Source: an uncultured Spirochaetaceae bacterium | GTDB taxonomy: Bacteria > Spirochaetota > Spirochaetia > Treponematales > Treponemataceae | Assembly (NCBI GenBank): GCA_902792795.1 | Contig: CADBBB010000002.1 | Location: forward strand, 1 to 64,000 | Length of the DNA: 64,000 nucleotides | Direction: 5' to 3' | In this document: one piece after another, positions 32,604 through 42,112 of the stretch | How positions within the stretch are numbered: position 1 is the first letter of the stretch | How the letters are laid out: the number at the start of each line of letters is the position of its first letter | Notes under the pieces: model-generated | Told to the model about the DNA's origin: nothing | Database searches by the model: none | The model's input: the letters and a program-made list of their open reading frames with translations, nothing else | Program-made: the position numbers and the translations under genes

Positions 32604-33525
32604 ATGGCTTTGAATTTGCGCGGAAGAGATTTTTTGACTCTTAGGGATTTTACGCCGGAAGAAATTGTCGGCCTCTTGGACTTGGCGGCGGACTACAAAA
32701 AAAAGAAGAAGCGCGGAAAGCGCGTGGACACTTTTAAAGGCAAGAACATCGCGCTGATTTTTGAAAAGACTTCCACCAGAACGCGCTGCTCCTTTGAAGT
32801 GGCGGCGCACGACTTGGGAATCGGAACGACATATTTGGCGGAAGGCTCGCAAATCGGAAAAAAAGAAAGCATCGCCGACACCGCGCGCGTTCTTGGCCGC
32901 ATGTTCGACGGAATCGAATACCGCGGCTTTGAGCAGTCAATCGTGGAAACGCTCGCAAAGCACGCCGATGTTCCCGTTTGGAACGGTTTGACCAACGAAT
33001 ACCACCCCACGCAAATGCTGGCCGACGCGCTACAACGTCGGAAACTCCCTTTGCGTCGTATGCTCAAAGCTTGGACTAAACCTTACGCTTTGCGCGCCAA
33101 AAAAATATTTTCCGTCGGCGCAGCTTGTGCAGGACTGCGAGCCGTGGGCAAAAGAAAGCGGCGGCTCCATCACGCTTGAAGAGGACATCGCAAAGGCGGC
33201 CAACGGAGCGGACATAATTTACACCGACGTTTGGGTCAGTATGGGCGAGCCGGACGAAGTTTGGGCGGAACGAATCGCCGACCTAAAGCCGTATCAAGTC
33301 ACAAAAGAAGTGATGGCAAAGGCAAAGCCCACGGCGATTTTCATGCACGACCTTCCGTCCTTCCACGACCTCAACACGACGATCGGAAAAGAGATTAGCG
33401 AAAAATTCGGCATCAACGAAATGGAAGTGACCGACGAAGTTTTTGAAAGCGCGCAGTCTGTCGTCTTTGACGAGGCGGAAAACAGAATGCACACAATCAA
33501 GGCCGTCATCGCCGCGACGATATAA
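32604..33525 (+). pseudogene. argF: Ornithine carbamoyltransferase, frameshifted by internal deletion
   Basis: The first part (32604-33030) reads a normal enzyme: STRTRCSFE carbamoyl-phosphate loop, YRGFEQ, and [12 protein letters not shown]. The second part (frame +1, from about 33029) continues YNVGNSL, VQDCEP, DIIYTDVWVSMGE and the HDLPSFHD and EVFES...NRMHTIKA blocks. About 23-24 codons are missing between them, the piece that normally holds the LTxxEHxGxLKG...GDARxN segment; the lost length is 2 mod 3. A GACGCGC shared by both deletion edges suggests joining at a short direct repeat. The protein should be non-functional unless this is an assembly error. Confidence 0.85.
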
Positions 33526-33546
33526 GGCTTTTAACAAGGAACGAAC

Positions 33547-34350
33547 ATGAGCGAACAAATAAAGGACGCGATAAAAAAAGCGCGAAAGATAGTCATAAAA
33601 ATCGGAAGCAACACGCTGGCCAAAAGCGACGGAACGCAAAACACGGACTTCATGCATTCCTTTGCCGCGCAAGTAAAAAACTTGATTGACAGCGGAAAGC
33701 AAATCGCGGTCGTGTCGTCCGGCGCGCAAGTCAGCGGCGTGAGCGCGATAAAAGAATGGGCGCGCAAAAAGGACGTCCACTACAGGCAGGCCTTGTGCGC
33801 GATTGGCCAGGTTGAGCTTATGAGCCAGTGGCGAAAAGCCTTCGCCGAATCGGGAATCCACATCGGCCAGCTTTTGTTCGTAAAAGAAAATTTTGAAAAC
33901 AACTTGCAAACGCTCAACATCAGGAACACTTTGTTCACGCTTGTTGACGAAGGCGTAGTTCCAATCATAAACGAAAACGACAGCGTTTCGTTTGAAGAGG
34001 GCTCCATCGGCGACAACGACAACCTTAGCGCGCTGACTTCCATTTTGTGGGGAGCGGACTTGCTGGTTTTGTTCAGCGACATCGACGGCGTTTATTCCGA
34101 CAACCCCAAGACAAATCCCGACGCAAAGCTGGTTCAAACCGTGCGCGACATCGACGCGCTGCGAAAGGAAATCACAATCGGCGAGACCAACTCTTTTGGA
34201 ACCGGCGGAATCGAAACAAAATTGCAGGCAGCGCAAAAATGCTTTGCCTACAACATTCCGGTAATCCTTGCCAACGGCGGCCGCGAAAAAATCTTGGACA
34301 AGCTTGCCGACGGAAGCGCGGACGGAACGCTCTTTTTGCCGGAGGAATGA
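33547..34350 (+). CDS. proB: Glutamate 5-kinase without PUA domain
   Basis: 267 residues: the amino-acid kinase fold with KIVIKIGSNTL, AVVSSGAQVSG, the glutamate-binding INENDSVSFEE, GDNDNLSALTS and LFSDIDGVYSDNP. It makes glutamyl-5-phosphate, the first step of proline synthesis. E. coli ProB has an extra PUA domain (about 100 residues) that is absent here, as in several short forms. RBS AAGGAACG. It follows argF by 21 bases and precedes the dehydrogenase gene by three. No proA is seen in this window. Confidence 0.92.
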   Translation: MSEQIKDAIKKARKIVIKIGSNTLAKSDGTQNTDFMHSFAAQVKNLIDSGKQIAVVSSGAQVSGVSAIKEWARKKDVHYRQALCAIGQVELMSQWRKAFAESGIHIGQLLFVKENFENNLQTLNIRNTLFTLVDEGVVPIINENDSVSFEEGSIGDNDNLSALTSILWGADLLVLFSDIDGVYSDNPKTNPDAKLVQTVRDIDALRKEITIGETNSFGTGGIETKLQAAQKCFAYNIPVILANGGREKILDKLADGSADGTLFLPEE

Positions 34351-34353
34351 TTT

Positions 34354-35322
34354 ATGAACATTGTGATTCTTGACGGCCACGCGCTCAATCCTGGCGACCT
34401 TAGCTACGACGTGTTCAAAGAATTTGGAACGCTCGAATACTACGAGCGCACTCCGGCAAATCTTACGGCGGAACGCATGCGCGACGCGGACATTGTTTTT
34501 TTGAACAAAGTTCAAATCACAAAAGAAATTTTGGCGCAATGCCCAAAGCTAAAATACATCGGCGTCTTTGCCACCGGCTACAACGTGATTGACACGGCCG
34601 CCGCGCGCGAACGCGGAATCACCGTAACAAACATTCCTTCTTACAGCACGATGGCCGTGGCGCAAGCGACGTTCGCGCTCTTGCTTGAATTGACAAACGG
34701 CGTCCACGCGCACAACGATTCAGTCCAAAATGGCGGCTGGATAAAGAGCCCCGACTTTTGCTATTGGACGCATCCGCTTACGGAACTCTTGGACAAAACT
34801 TTTGGCATCGTTGGTTTTGGAAGCATTGGCCAAGCCGTGGCAAAAATCGCAAACGCTCTTGGAATGAAAGTCATCGCTTATTCAAGAACGGCAAAAAAGA
34901 TCGAAGACTTTGGCAAAGAAAATTTTACGGTGGAATCTGTCAGCCTTGACGAACTGCTTTCCAAAAGCGACATCGTATCCCTGCACTGCCCTCTTACCGC
35001 CGACAACAAGGGAATGATAAACCAAACGGCGCTTGCCAAAATGAAAGACGGCGCCATCTTGCTAAACACCGCGCGCGGCCCCTTGATTGACGAGGCGGCA
35101 GTCCGAGCGGCGCTGGAAAGCAAAAAACTTTTTGGCTTTGGCGCCGACGTTTTGTCGCAAGAGCCGATGTCCGCCGACTGCCCCCTTTTGGGCGCGCCCA
35201 ACTGCGTCATCACTCCCCACGTGGCCTGGGCCGCCAAGGAAACCCGCGAGCGCTTGTTGGGAATCGCCGTGGACAACCTGCGAAAGTTTTTGGCAGGAAC
35301 GCCGGTTAATGTGGTAAATTAA
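34354..35322 (+). CDS. D-2-hydroxyacid dehydrogenase (glycerate dehydrogenase-like)
   Basis: 322 residues. NAD-binding GIVGFGSIGQAVAKIANALGMKV, catalytic Arg in LNTARGPLIDE, Glu in SQEPMSADC and His in ITPHVAWAAKETRER. ATGYNVID and the NxPxYST N-terminal block place it with hydroxypyruvate/glycerate dehydrogenases. GGAGG precedes it. Co-transcribed with proB; no serine-pathway neighbour clarifies the substrate. Confidence 0.9.
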   Translation: MNIVILDGHALNPGDLSYDVFKEFGTLEYYERTPANLTAERMRDADIVFLNKVQITKEILAQCPKLKYIGVFATGYNVIDTAAARERGITVTNIPSYSTMAVAQATFALLLELTNGVHAHNDSVQNGGWIKSPDFCYWTHPLTELLDKTFGIVGFGSIGQAVAKIANALGMKVIAYSRTAKKIEDFGKENFTVESVSLDELLSKSDIVSLHCPLTADNKGMINQTALAKMKDGAILLNTARGPLIDEAAVRAALESKKLFGFGADVLSQEPMSADCPLLGAPNCVITPHVAWAAKETRERLLGIAVDNLRKFLAGTPVNVVN

Positions 35323-35326
35323 AAAA

Positions 35327-35363
35327 AAGCGGACCGCAGTTTTTGCGTTCCCGCTTAATTTTT
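35327..35363. terminator. Bidirectional terminator
   Basis: AAGCGG...CCGCTT stem (35327-35332 with 35351-35356), bounded by a run of A on the left and T on the right. It serves both the dehydrogenase (+) and MATE (-) genes and overlaps the MATE stop codon. Confidence 0.7.
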
Positions 35364-36706
35364 TTCCTCCGCCTTCTCCCCTCGCCGCAATTCCGCAAAA
35401 AACACCAGCAAGTACGGAAGGGCCGTTATCGCGCTAAGAGTGTCGGCGGCGGCTTGGGCGACTTCAACGCCGGTCAGGCCGACGACGCGCGGAAGCAATA
35501 GTATTATCGGAACAAAATACACGCCCTGGCGGTTGAGCGACAAAAACGACGCGCGCCATTTTTTTCCGCACGCTTGCATAAGCATGCTTACGCTGATGAT
35601 TATTGAATGGAGCGGAAGCGAAACCGCCTGCGCGCGCAAGGCAAAAATGCCGACGGCGACAACTTCCGCGTCGTTTCTAAAGCCTGCGATTATTTGCGGA
35701 GCGAAGATGAAGAGCGACGCGCCAAGGAAAAGCAATATGGCAAGCGCGACCGAGACCGTGAACCAATACGCTTGACGCACCCGCTTGTAAAGGCGCGCGC
35801 CGTAATTGTAACCGGCAACCGGCGCGAAGCCTTGGCCGATTCCAATCATGACCGAGGCGCAAAGCATTATCACTTTTGTCGAAATCGTCATCGCGCTGAT
35901 CGCCGCGTCGCCGTACGCGCCCGCGCTTGTGTTGAGCAAAATCGTCGCTACGCTGGCCAAGCCTTGTCTGAACATGGCCGGAGCGCCAACGCTTAAAATT
36001 TCCCAGTAAGTTTTTATCTTTGCCGAAACATATTTTAACGAAAGCTGGACCGTTCCCTTTTTGCGGATAAAGAATTGAATGAAAATCAAAAAGCTTACGG
36101 CTTGGCTTGCGACCGTGGCCATCGCCGCTCCCTTTGTTCCCAAGCCAAAACAGTAAATAAAAATCGGGTCCAAAACGATGTTCAAAATTCCGCCGCTTGT
36201 CAAAGCGACCGCGCTAAAGGCGGCGTGGCCTTCCGAGCGCAAAATGTTGTTCAGATTATCGGAGCGCCAAACAAAATCCATTCGGCGTAATCTTCCGCGT
36301 AAGGAAGAATCGTCGGCGTGGCGCCCAAAAGGCGGACCAAACCTTTTAAATTCAAAAGCGACACGACGGAAAGCGCGACGCCAAAAAAAATTGCGGCGGC
36401 AAAAGCGGACGAGCCGCAAATGTTGGCGGCCTCTTGATTTTTTTCGCCAAGCCTGCGCGAGATGATGGAACCGCAGCCCATTCCAATCGTAAAGCCAATC
36501 GCTTGTATTATCGCCATTAGCGAAAAAACTACGCCAACCGCGGCGCTGGCGCTGGTTCCCAACTGCGACACAAAGTAAGTGTCGGCGGTGTTGTACACGC
36601 CGCTTATCATCATGCTTAAAACGGTAGGAACGGCAAGGCGCGGAATCAAGCGGCGTATCGGTTCCGTCGTCATCATTTTAAATTGCGGGTCTTCGTTACG
36701 TTCCAT
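35355..36706 (-). pseudogene. MATE-family multidrug efflux transporter, frameshifted
   Basis: The N-terminal half (36706 to about 36256) reads MATE helices: RRLIPRLAVPTVLSMMISGVYNTADTYFVSQLG and GCGSIISRRLGEK. It breaks after WILFGAPII at a TGA; the C-terminal half continues in another frame with LNNILRSEGHAAFSAVALTSGG and ends as a full-length protein. In intact relatives about five residues lie between GAPII and NNILR, so a short deletion at about 36253 is likely. Members export cationic drugs in exchange for Na+ or H+. Either a real pseudogene or an error in the sequence. Confidence 0.82.
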
Positions 36707-36717
36707 GGCGGCGCTTT

Positions 36718-37839
36718 TTAGTGAATGAACCTTCTTAAACTGATCGCCTTTTGCGGACAAATCTCGTGGCAGCAAAAGCAATGCAGGCATTTTTTCCAAT
36801 CGGTAAGAACGGCCTTTCCGTCTTTGCCCGACATTTGGACGATATGCGCGGGGCAGATTTGGGCGCAGCGGCCGCACTTTACGCATTTGCTTTGGTGGAA
36901 GTGCGGTGTCCTTGTAAAGACAAATTTGGCAAGGCCGTCAAGCCAGCCTGGGAGCATCGCCGAAAAGTCAGCGCTTCCGTCTTTTACGATGCGGAAATTT
37001 TTGTTGGCGCATTCGTCAAAGGAAGCGCCCAAAATTTTTATTTGCTCGGCGCAATCAAGCCAAACTTTTCTTTCCAAAGCGTCGCGCAGATTTTCAACCG
37101 CTTGCGGCTTGTAGCCCACAAGGCTTGAGCACACCCAATCTAGCGCCAAGATGTTGTCGCTTGCCGCCATAAAGCCAAGCTCTATCGGGTCGCCGCTTCC
37201 AGGACCGCCGGGCCCGTCCATTCCGACAATCGCGTCCATCACGGCGTACTGCGCTTTTGCCGCAAGGTTAAGGTCGGTCAAAAATTCGCCGAACTCTCTT
37301 TGGCTTGAAAACCGGTAGTGGCACTGCGCCTTTTCCAAACCGATCATAAGGCCAAAAAGGTTTTTCATCGCGCCGGTGTATTTCATAAGCTGGTGGCTTT
37401 TTAACTTGGCGGCGCTTACAAGAATGTCGGCCTGGCTAAAGGCAGCGGCAAAGTCAAAGCTGCGGGCGCGCTTTCCTTCGGGGCATTCAACTTGAACCTT
37501 GTCGTGAAAGTCAATCCACTCGCCGCCGTTTTTTTCCACCTGTTCCAAAATGCCGGACGCGCGCGCGGCGGAAGTCGAATTGGCCACGGCAGGAGACTCG
37601 CCGGCCAAAACTTTTTTTGCTCCCAACTCGACAAAAATTTTCACCAAGGCTCCGACAACGACTGGATTTGTGCAAACGCAGTCCTCGGGCTTTCGCGGAT
37701 ACAAAATGTTGGGCTTAATCAAAACGGTCTTTCCGCGCGGATCCGGCGGCGGCGCAAGGCGAGTTAATTCTTTTAGGGCGGCGTAAACTTTTTCAAAGTC
37801 GTATTCGCCGCATTTTGCGAGCGCTACATTTGTGGTCAT
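36718..37839 (-). CDS. DUF362 protein with two 4Fe-4S clusters
   Basis: 373 residues. The N-terminal DUF362 region (KTVLIKPNILYP, KLKSHQLMKYTGAMKNLFG) is followed by a ferredoxin-type tail with CVKCGRCAQICP and CLHCFCCHEICP, enough for two [4Fe-4S] clusters. The substrate is unknown; an electron-transfer or iron-sulfur role is likely. ATG 37839 lies six bases from TATTCT with TTGACG 18 bases further upstream, so leaderless. It is 11 bases upstream of the MATE gene. Confidence 0.87.
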   Translation of the reverse strand: MTTNVALAKCGEYDFEKVYAALKELTRLAPPPDPRGKTVLIKPNILYPRKPEDCVCTNPVVVGALVKIFVELGAKKVLAGESPAVANSTSAARASGILEQVEKNGGEWIDFHDKVQVECPEGKRARSFDFAAAFSQADILVSAAKLKSHQLMKYTGAMKNLFGLMIGLEKAQCHYRFSSQREFGEFLTDLNLAAKAQYAVMDAIVGMDGPGGPGSGDPIELGFMAASDNILALDWVCSSLVGYKPQAVENLRDALERKVWLDCAEQIKILGASFDECANKNFRIVKDGSADFSAMLPGWLDGLAKFVFTRTPHFHQSKCVKCGRCAQICPAHIVQMSGKDGKAVLTDWKKCLHCFCCHEICPQKAISLRRFIH

Positions 37840-37907
37840 GGGAATAGAATACACCGTGGGAGATTTCCGCGTCAAGCGCGAAAATGACATAGCGGTCGCA
37901 CGAGGCC

Positions 37908-37956
37908 GCCGCCTTCTTAGGCTTACGACAATTTTACACGCCGCCTTCTTAGGCTT
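37908..37956 (+). repeat. 17-base direct repeat upstream of DUF362 gene
   Basis: GCCGCCTTCTTAGGCTT at 37908-37924 and 37940-37956 (period 32). Each unit has GCCT-TCTT-AGGC. Lies in the 126-base gap between the DUF362 start and the end of the AAA gene. Confidence 0.7.
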
Positions 37957-37965
37957 GCAACAGCC

Positions 37966-39507
37966 TCACGAGCAGGCCTTGTTCAAAATCGCAAGCAGTT
38001 CATCGTACTTCTTTTTTAGCCGCTCGGAACTTTGGTCAAGCATGTATTCGATTTCGTAATGGAAAATTCTGTCCTTGGAAGAAACGGGCATGTAGTGAAC
38101 GTCGGTTTGCGTGTAGTAGTGCTCGATGCAGCCGCGGCGCAAAATGTAAACGCGCGAGCATTCAATCGCTGCAAAAATCAAGTTGGCAAGATTTATGATT
38201 TGGCCGAGCGACGCGGCCAAGGGGAGCGGAAGCAATTCCTCAAGGCTCTTCCGTTCCAGCGTGACGCCCATCAAGACGACGGTTTTGTAAGTGTCCAAGT
38301 TTTCGGGATTTTCGTACTTGGCGTAAAGGTTTTTGACCTTTTCCACAAGAATGTCGATTTCTGGATTTACGGAATGGTTCACGCCGGCCAAAAATTCCCC
38401 GACGCCGCCAAGGTAGCGCTCCAAGCGGATGATTAATTTTTCAAGCGTGATTTTTTTCGCCAGCTCCTTTTTGGTAAAGAGCGAAGCGTAAAAGCCGTCC
38501 TGCTTTTCGCGCTGGGCTTCCAAAAAGTCAATCGTCCTTTGGTCAGCGCAAACTTCCTCGCGAAGCTTTCCGCAAAAAAGGGAATCCAAGTCGGTGATGA
38601 TTCTTCCGTCCGTTCCCAAAAGCGAGCACACTTTAAAGAAAACGCCAAGCTCGTCTTTGCCGCCAACGTCTATCACGCCGGTTCCTGCTGAACCAATCTT
38701 GTTGTCAACGCAAGAAAGAAGGCGGGTGAAAATTTGCTGGTCGGTGTAGCCTTCAACAAAAATCTGCCTGTCCGAAAAAAAGAACTGCTTGTGATAAGTG
38801 TTAAAGCGCGGCAAAAAGCGGCGGAACAATTGCTCGTCGTAGTCGCTCAACGAATCGATGCTGGTGGGCGCGCGGTTTACATGGCAAGCGACAACTCCAA
38901 GCAAATCTTCGGAAAAGTTAAGGTCGATAAAATAAGGCGAGTGCGTGATTATGAAGAAAACGCGCTTGGGCTCGGCGGCGCTGGCCTTTTTTATTTCGTT
39001 CATAAAGAATTGCTGGAACTGCGGGTGCAAGTGCAATTCCGGCTCGTCCAAAATCAAGCAATTTTTTTTGTTGCTGGAATTGCCGTAAAGCGCCACCAAG
39101 AGCGTAAGAATTTCCTTTAGGCCGTGGCACTCGCCTTGCTTTAAATTGTATTCAACGCCGCGCGCCTTGTTGACCACAATCGCGACAAGCCTGCCGCCCG
39201 GAGCTTCCTCAAAACGGATGGCCTTTGCGAACATGTTGCTAAGCACGTCCTCGATTTTTTGGCGGACCGCTTGGTTTTCGCGAATCGTTCGCATCGCAGC
39301 CGCGTTGTCGTCGGCCTGACGTTCGGCGCGCAAAAAGTTTATGTCGTAGCCGGCGTCGGCAAACTGCCGCTCAATCTGCTCGGCAAGCAAAGTTTTTCCG
39401 CTGCCGTTTGGGCCCACAATCAAATTGACGTTGGCCCAAGAGCTTTTTTCAAACGAAGCCTTTCCCCAGAGAAACGGAATCTTTGCCTTTACGTTGACTT
39501 CTATCAT
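37966..39507 (-). CDS. AAA ATPase with TOPRIM domain, OLD-family-like
   Basis: 513 residues. The N-terminal SMC/ABC-like ATPase has NLIVGPNGSGKTLLAEQ, signature-like LKQGECHGLKEILTLL, and Walker B CLILDEPELHLHPQF with FIITHSPYF. After residue 240 comes a TOPRIM-like segment with FVEGYTDQQIFTRLL (Glu) and RIITDLDSLF (DxD), the layout of OLD nucleases. Such proteins act in phage defence or DNA repair. It starts six bases after the ATP-grasp gene, in the same transcript. No Gabija UvrD-like partner is visible. Confidence 0.8.
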   Translation of the reverse strand: MIEVNVKAKIPFLWGKASFEKSSWANVNLIVGPNGSGKTLLAEQIERQFADAGYDINFLRAERQADDNAAAMRTIRENQAVRQKIEDVLSNMFAKAIRFEEAPGGRLVAIVVNKARGVEYNLKQGECHGLKEILTLLVALYGNSSNKKNCLILDEPELHLHPQFQQFFMNEIKKASAAEPKRVFFIITHSPYFIDLNFSEDLLGVVACHVNRAPTSIDSLSDYDEQLFRRFLPRFNTYHKQFFFSDRQIFVEGYTDQQIFTRLLSCVDNKIGSAGTGVIDVGGKDELGVFFKVCSLLGTDGRIITDLDSLFCGKLREEVCADQRTIDFLEAQREKQDGFYASLFTKKELAKKITLEKLIIRLERYLGGVGEFLAGVNHSVNPEIDILVEKVKNLYAKYENPENLDTYKTVVLMGVTLERKSLEELLPLPLAASLGQIINLANLIFAAIECSRVYILRRGCIEHYYTQTDVHYMPVSSKDRIFHYEIEYMLDQSSERLKKKYDELLAILNKACS

Positions 39508-39513
39508 AAAAAT

Positions 39514-40707
39514 TTACCGCGCCTGCTCCAAAACAAATTTCAAAAATTCGTCCTTGTCTTCCTGCGTCTTTGCCTTGGCCATGTACATTTGGTTTCCCAT
39601 CGTGGCCGCCATCACTTGCGGCATCCGCTCGTTCATCACAAGGCGCTCGCCGTAGCGCTCGACGATTTCTTGGTTGGAATGAACGTAGCGGCGCTTGTCG
39701 CGGCGGGCGGCGTAGACGCAATAGTGGTGGTCGACGGAATCTTTTAACAAGCGCTTGTCGGAGCAAACCATGTCGGCCCAGATTTGATAAACGTCGGTCG
39801 AATGCGCGTAGTTCATCATGTCGGGGGTGTAGCCGCCCGCCGGCCTCATGTTCACCTCTAGGCCTACAAAGTCGCCGACGGCGCCCAAGCCTTTTTTGGC
39901 TTGCGTGAGGCGGAAAAATTCCATGTGGACAAAACGGTTTTTTACGCCAAAAGATTTTAGCGCGACCCGTCCCAGTTTTGCCAACGCGTCCGGCACTTGC
40001 GGAATCGTCCAATAGCTCAAATCTTGTTCCTGCAAAACGATGTCCATAATCGACGGCGGAAAAACGCTCGACGACTCGAACAATGGTTCGCCATTGGAAT
40101 CGCAAATCGCGTCGTAGGAATAAATGTCGCCTGTCACAAATTCTTCCATCACATACTGAACGGGAGGAAGATGGTCAAAAAAATTGTCAAACTCAACTTG
40201 CGTCGAAAGCTTCCATGTGTCGTGCGCTCCAACGCCGTTGTCGGGCTTTACAATTACAGGGAAGCCGACTTCGTCCACAAATTTTTGGGCGGCTTCTTTT
40301 GTAGTGATGCGATGGCAGCGCGCGGTTGGAATCTTTCCTGCGGCGTAAAATTTTTTCATGTCAAATTTATTTTTCCAGCCAGAAATTTGTTCCGCTCCGA
40401 TTCCGCTTGTGATGTTAAAGTCCGTTCGCAAGCGCGCATCCGTTTCTAGCCAATACTCGTTGTTGGATTCAATCCAATCGATGCGGCCGTACTTAAAAGC
40501 AAAGAAGGCCACGGCGCGATACATCTTGTCGTAGTCTTCCATGTTGTCGACAAAATAGTATTCGGTAAGGCAGTCTTTAAGCTGCGGCTCAAGGCAATTG
40601 TAGGGAGCGTCGCCAATTCCCAAAACGTTGGCGCCGTTCTTTTTTAGCCGATCGCAAAAGTTCCAGTAAGTTCTAGGAAAATGCGGCGAAACAAAAATAA
40701 AGTTCAT
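39514..40707 (-). CDS. ATP-grasp enzyme (carbamoyl-phosphate-synthase-like)
   Basis: 397 residues. A pre-ATP-grasp N-domain (NFIFVSPHFPRTYWNFCDRLKKNG), then GFPVIVKPDNGVGAHDT (Lys of the grasp), the YVMEEFVTGDIYSYDAI (Glu) block and metal-binding LEVNMRPAGGYTPDM (E-x-N). It should form an acyl-phosphate and a C-N or C-S bond; no specific substrate is evident. ATG 40707 has the strong site GGAGGAGAGG upstream. Encoded directly before the OLD-like ATPase. Confidence 0.85.
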   Translation of the reverse strand: MNFIFVSPHFPRTYWNFCDRLKKNGANVLGIGDAPYNCLEPQLKDCLTEYYFVDNMEDYDKMYRAVAFFAFKYGRIDWIESNNEYWLETDARLRTDFNITSGIGAEQISGWKNKFDMKKFYAAGKIPTARCHRITTKEAAQKFVDEVGFPVIVKPDNGVGAHDTWKLSTQVEFDNFFDHLPPVQYVMEEFVTGDIYSYDAICDSNGEPLFESSSVFPPSIMDIVLQEQDLSYWTIPQVPDALAKLGRVALKSFGVKNRFVHMEFFRLTQAKKGLGAVGDFVGLEVNMRPAGGYTPDMMNYAHSTDVYQIWADMVCSDKRLLKDSVDHHYCVYAARRDKRRYVHSNQEIVERYGERLVMNERMPQVMAATMGNQMYMAKAKTQEDKDEFLKFVLEQAR

Positions 40708-40779
40708 AACCCTCTCCTCCATAAGGTCTTGCAAGCCAAAGACAGACCCCAAATCAAGTTCGGGGTGACTGCGTATATT

Positions 40780-41361
40780 TTAGCGCTTTCGACGCGAAAC
40801 CGCAATGCCGTCGCCGTCGGGATAAAACTCGGTTTTGAATTCTTGGTTGTCTTTTAAAAACTGAATGTACTTGCGGATTTTTTTTATCAATTTTTTTGTC
40901 GAATAATTGTGCGTAAGGCTTATGTCTTCCACCATTCCGTGGAACGAAAGGTTGTCGCTGATTATCGCTCCGCCTTGCGCCAAATTGTTTTTGTAGCGCT
41001 CAAAAAATTTTATGTACTGCGCCTTTGGCCCGTCGATGAAAATCAAGTCAAACTTTTCCTCAAAGCTGAACGTAGCCGCGTCGCCCAAAAAGCAAGTCAC
41101 GCGGTCCATCAAATTTTCGTCGTGAAAATTTTGCACGGCCTGATGGTAGCGGTCGATGTCCGCCTCTATCGTAAACACTTGCACGTCCGGCGACGCGAGC
41201 GCGAATTTTGTTGCCGAGTATCCGATCCCCGTTCCAATTTCCAAAACGCGCCGCACCTTGTTTTGCTTGATGTAATTTAAAATGAATTCCATTCCGCTGT
41301 CCTGCATTATCGGAACGGCGTTCTCCGCGGCTGCTTGCTTGATTTGAGCGATGTCGGTCAT
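40780..41361 (-). CDS. SAM-dependent O-methyltransferase (YrrM/TrmR-like)
   Basis: 193 residues of the Methyltransf_3/24 class: VRRVLEIGTGIGYSATKFALASP (motif I), FTIEADIDRYHQAV, LIFIDGPKAQYIKFFE and AIISDNLSFHG. The IDGPKxQY and DN motifs match bacterial tRNA 5-hydroxyuridine methyltransferases (TrmR), though small-molecule catechol methylation is an alternative. The start abuts the stop of the SGNH hydrolase gene (TAAATG). Confidence 0.88.
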   Translation of the reverse strand: MTDIAQIKQAAAENAVPIMQDSGMEFILNYIKQNKVRRVLEIGTGIGYSATKFALASPDVQVFTIEADIDRYHQAVQNFHDENLMDRVTCFLGDAATFSFEEKFDLIFIDGPKAQYIKFFERYKNNLAQGGAIISDNLSFHGMVEDISLTHNYSTKKLIKKIRKYIQFLKDNQEFKTEFYPDGDGIAVSRRKR

Positions 41362-42069
41362 TTAAAATTCCACCCTCAACTTTGTTATCTCCCGCTTCCA
41401 TATCTCGGCCATAAAGTCGTAGCCCGCTTGGTTGGGGTGGACGCCGTCCAAACACATGAGGGTCTTGTAGTTTGGGTGGGCCAAAAACTCGGAGCGGACG
41501 TCTACAATTTGAACGTCAAGGGCGCGCGCGATGGCGGCGGCTTTTAGCGAAAAGAGTTCTTGGTTTTGGTAAAGGCGCATGGCCGCCGCCGCTTTTTCGG
41601 CTTTCAAAAATTTTAGGATCGCCGCCTCGTCGTTTCCGATACAAATGTTCTTGAACCACCATTCCGGGACAAGCGGCGTGGGAATCATGATTACCGGCGT
41701 GATTTTATTTTGGCGGGCCACGGAGACGGCTTCTTCCATAAGGCGCGTAAATTCTTCAAGCGGACAGCGCTGCAAGTGTTCCGCGTCGGGATTTGCGGAC
41801 ACCGCGCTCCAGTCGTAGTCACAGTCGTTCGTGCCCGACTCGATGATTCCGATTTGCGCACTGGCTCCGTTCCGCAAGCTTCTGTCCTGGGCGCGGCGCG
41901 TCTTTGTCATCCACGAGCCAAAGACGCTTTTGTTGGCCAGCTCAATTCCAAGAACGGCGCAAGCTTGGCTAAGGGAATCCTTTTCTGTAATGTCAAAACG
42001 CTTTGAGTCGCCGCCCGACACAACGCCCTTTAAAATCGAATCGCCCCACGCGATAATAGAAGTAACCAT
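41362..42069 (-). CDS. SGNH/GDSL hydrolase
   Basis: 235 residues. Block I IIAWGDSILKG (Ser nucleophile), block III GTNDCDYD and block V DGVHPNQAG (catalytic Asp and His) are all present, so it is an active esterase-type hydrolase. No signal peptide, so cytoplasmic. TAGAAT lies six bases before ATG 42069; leaderless. Co-transcribed with the methyltransferase. Confidence 0.87.
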   Translation of the reverse strand: MVTSIIAWGDSILKGVVSGGDSKRFDITEKDSLSQACAVLGIELANKSVFGSWMTKTRRAQDRSLRNGASAQIGIIESGTNDCDYDWSAVSANPDAEHLQRCPLEEFTRLMEEAVSVARQNKITPVIMIPTPLVPEWWFKNICIGNDEAAILKFLKAEKAAAAMRLYQNQELFSLKAAAIARALDVQIVDVRSEFLAHPNYKTLMCLDGVHPNQAGYDFMAEIWKREITKLRVEF

Positions 42070-42112
42070 GCTTTTATTCTAACATTCTTCGCGCGATTTT
42101 GCTAGGGCAAGT

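Noticed and set aside
33029-33525. Programmed frameshift in argF
   Set aside because: A whole block of conserved residues is missing at the junction, so frameshifting could not restore a working enzyme.
33283-34539. 418-residue open frame opposite argF and proB
   Set aside because: proB and argF motifs on the plus strand are unmistakable; the antisense frame has none.
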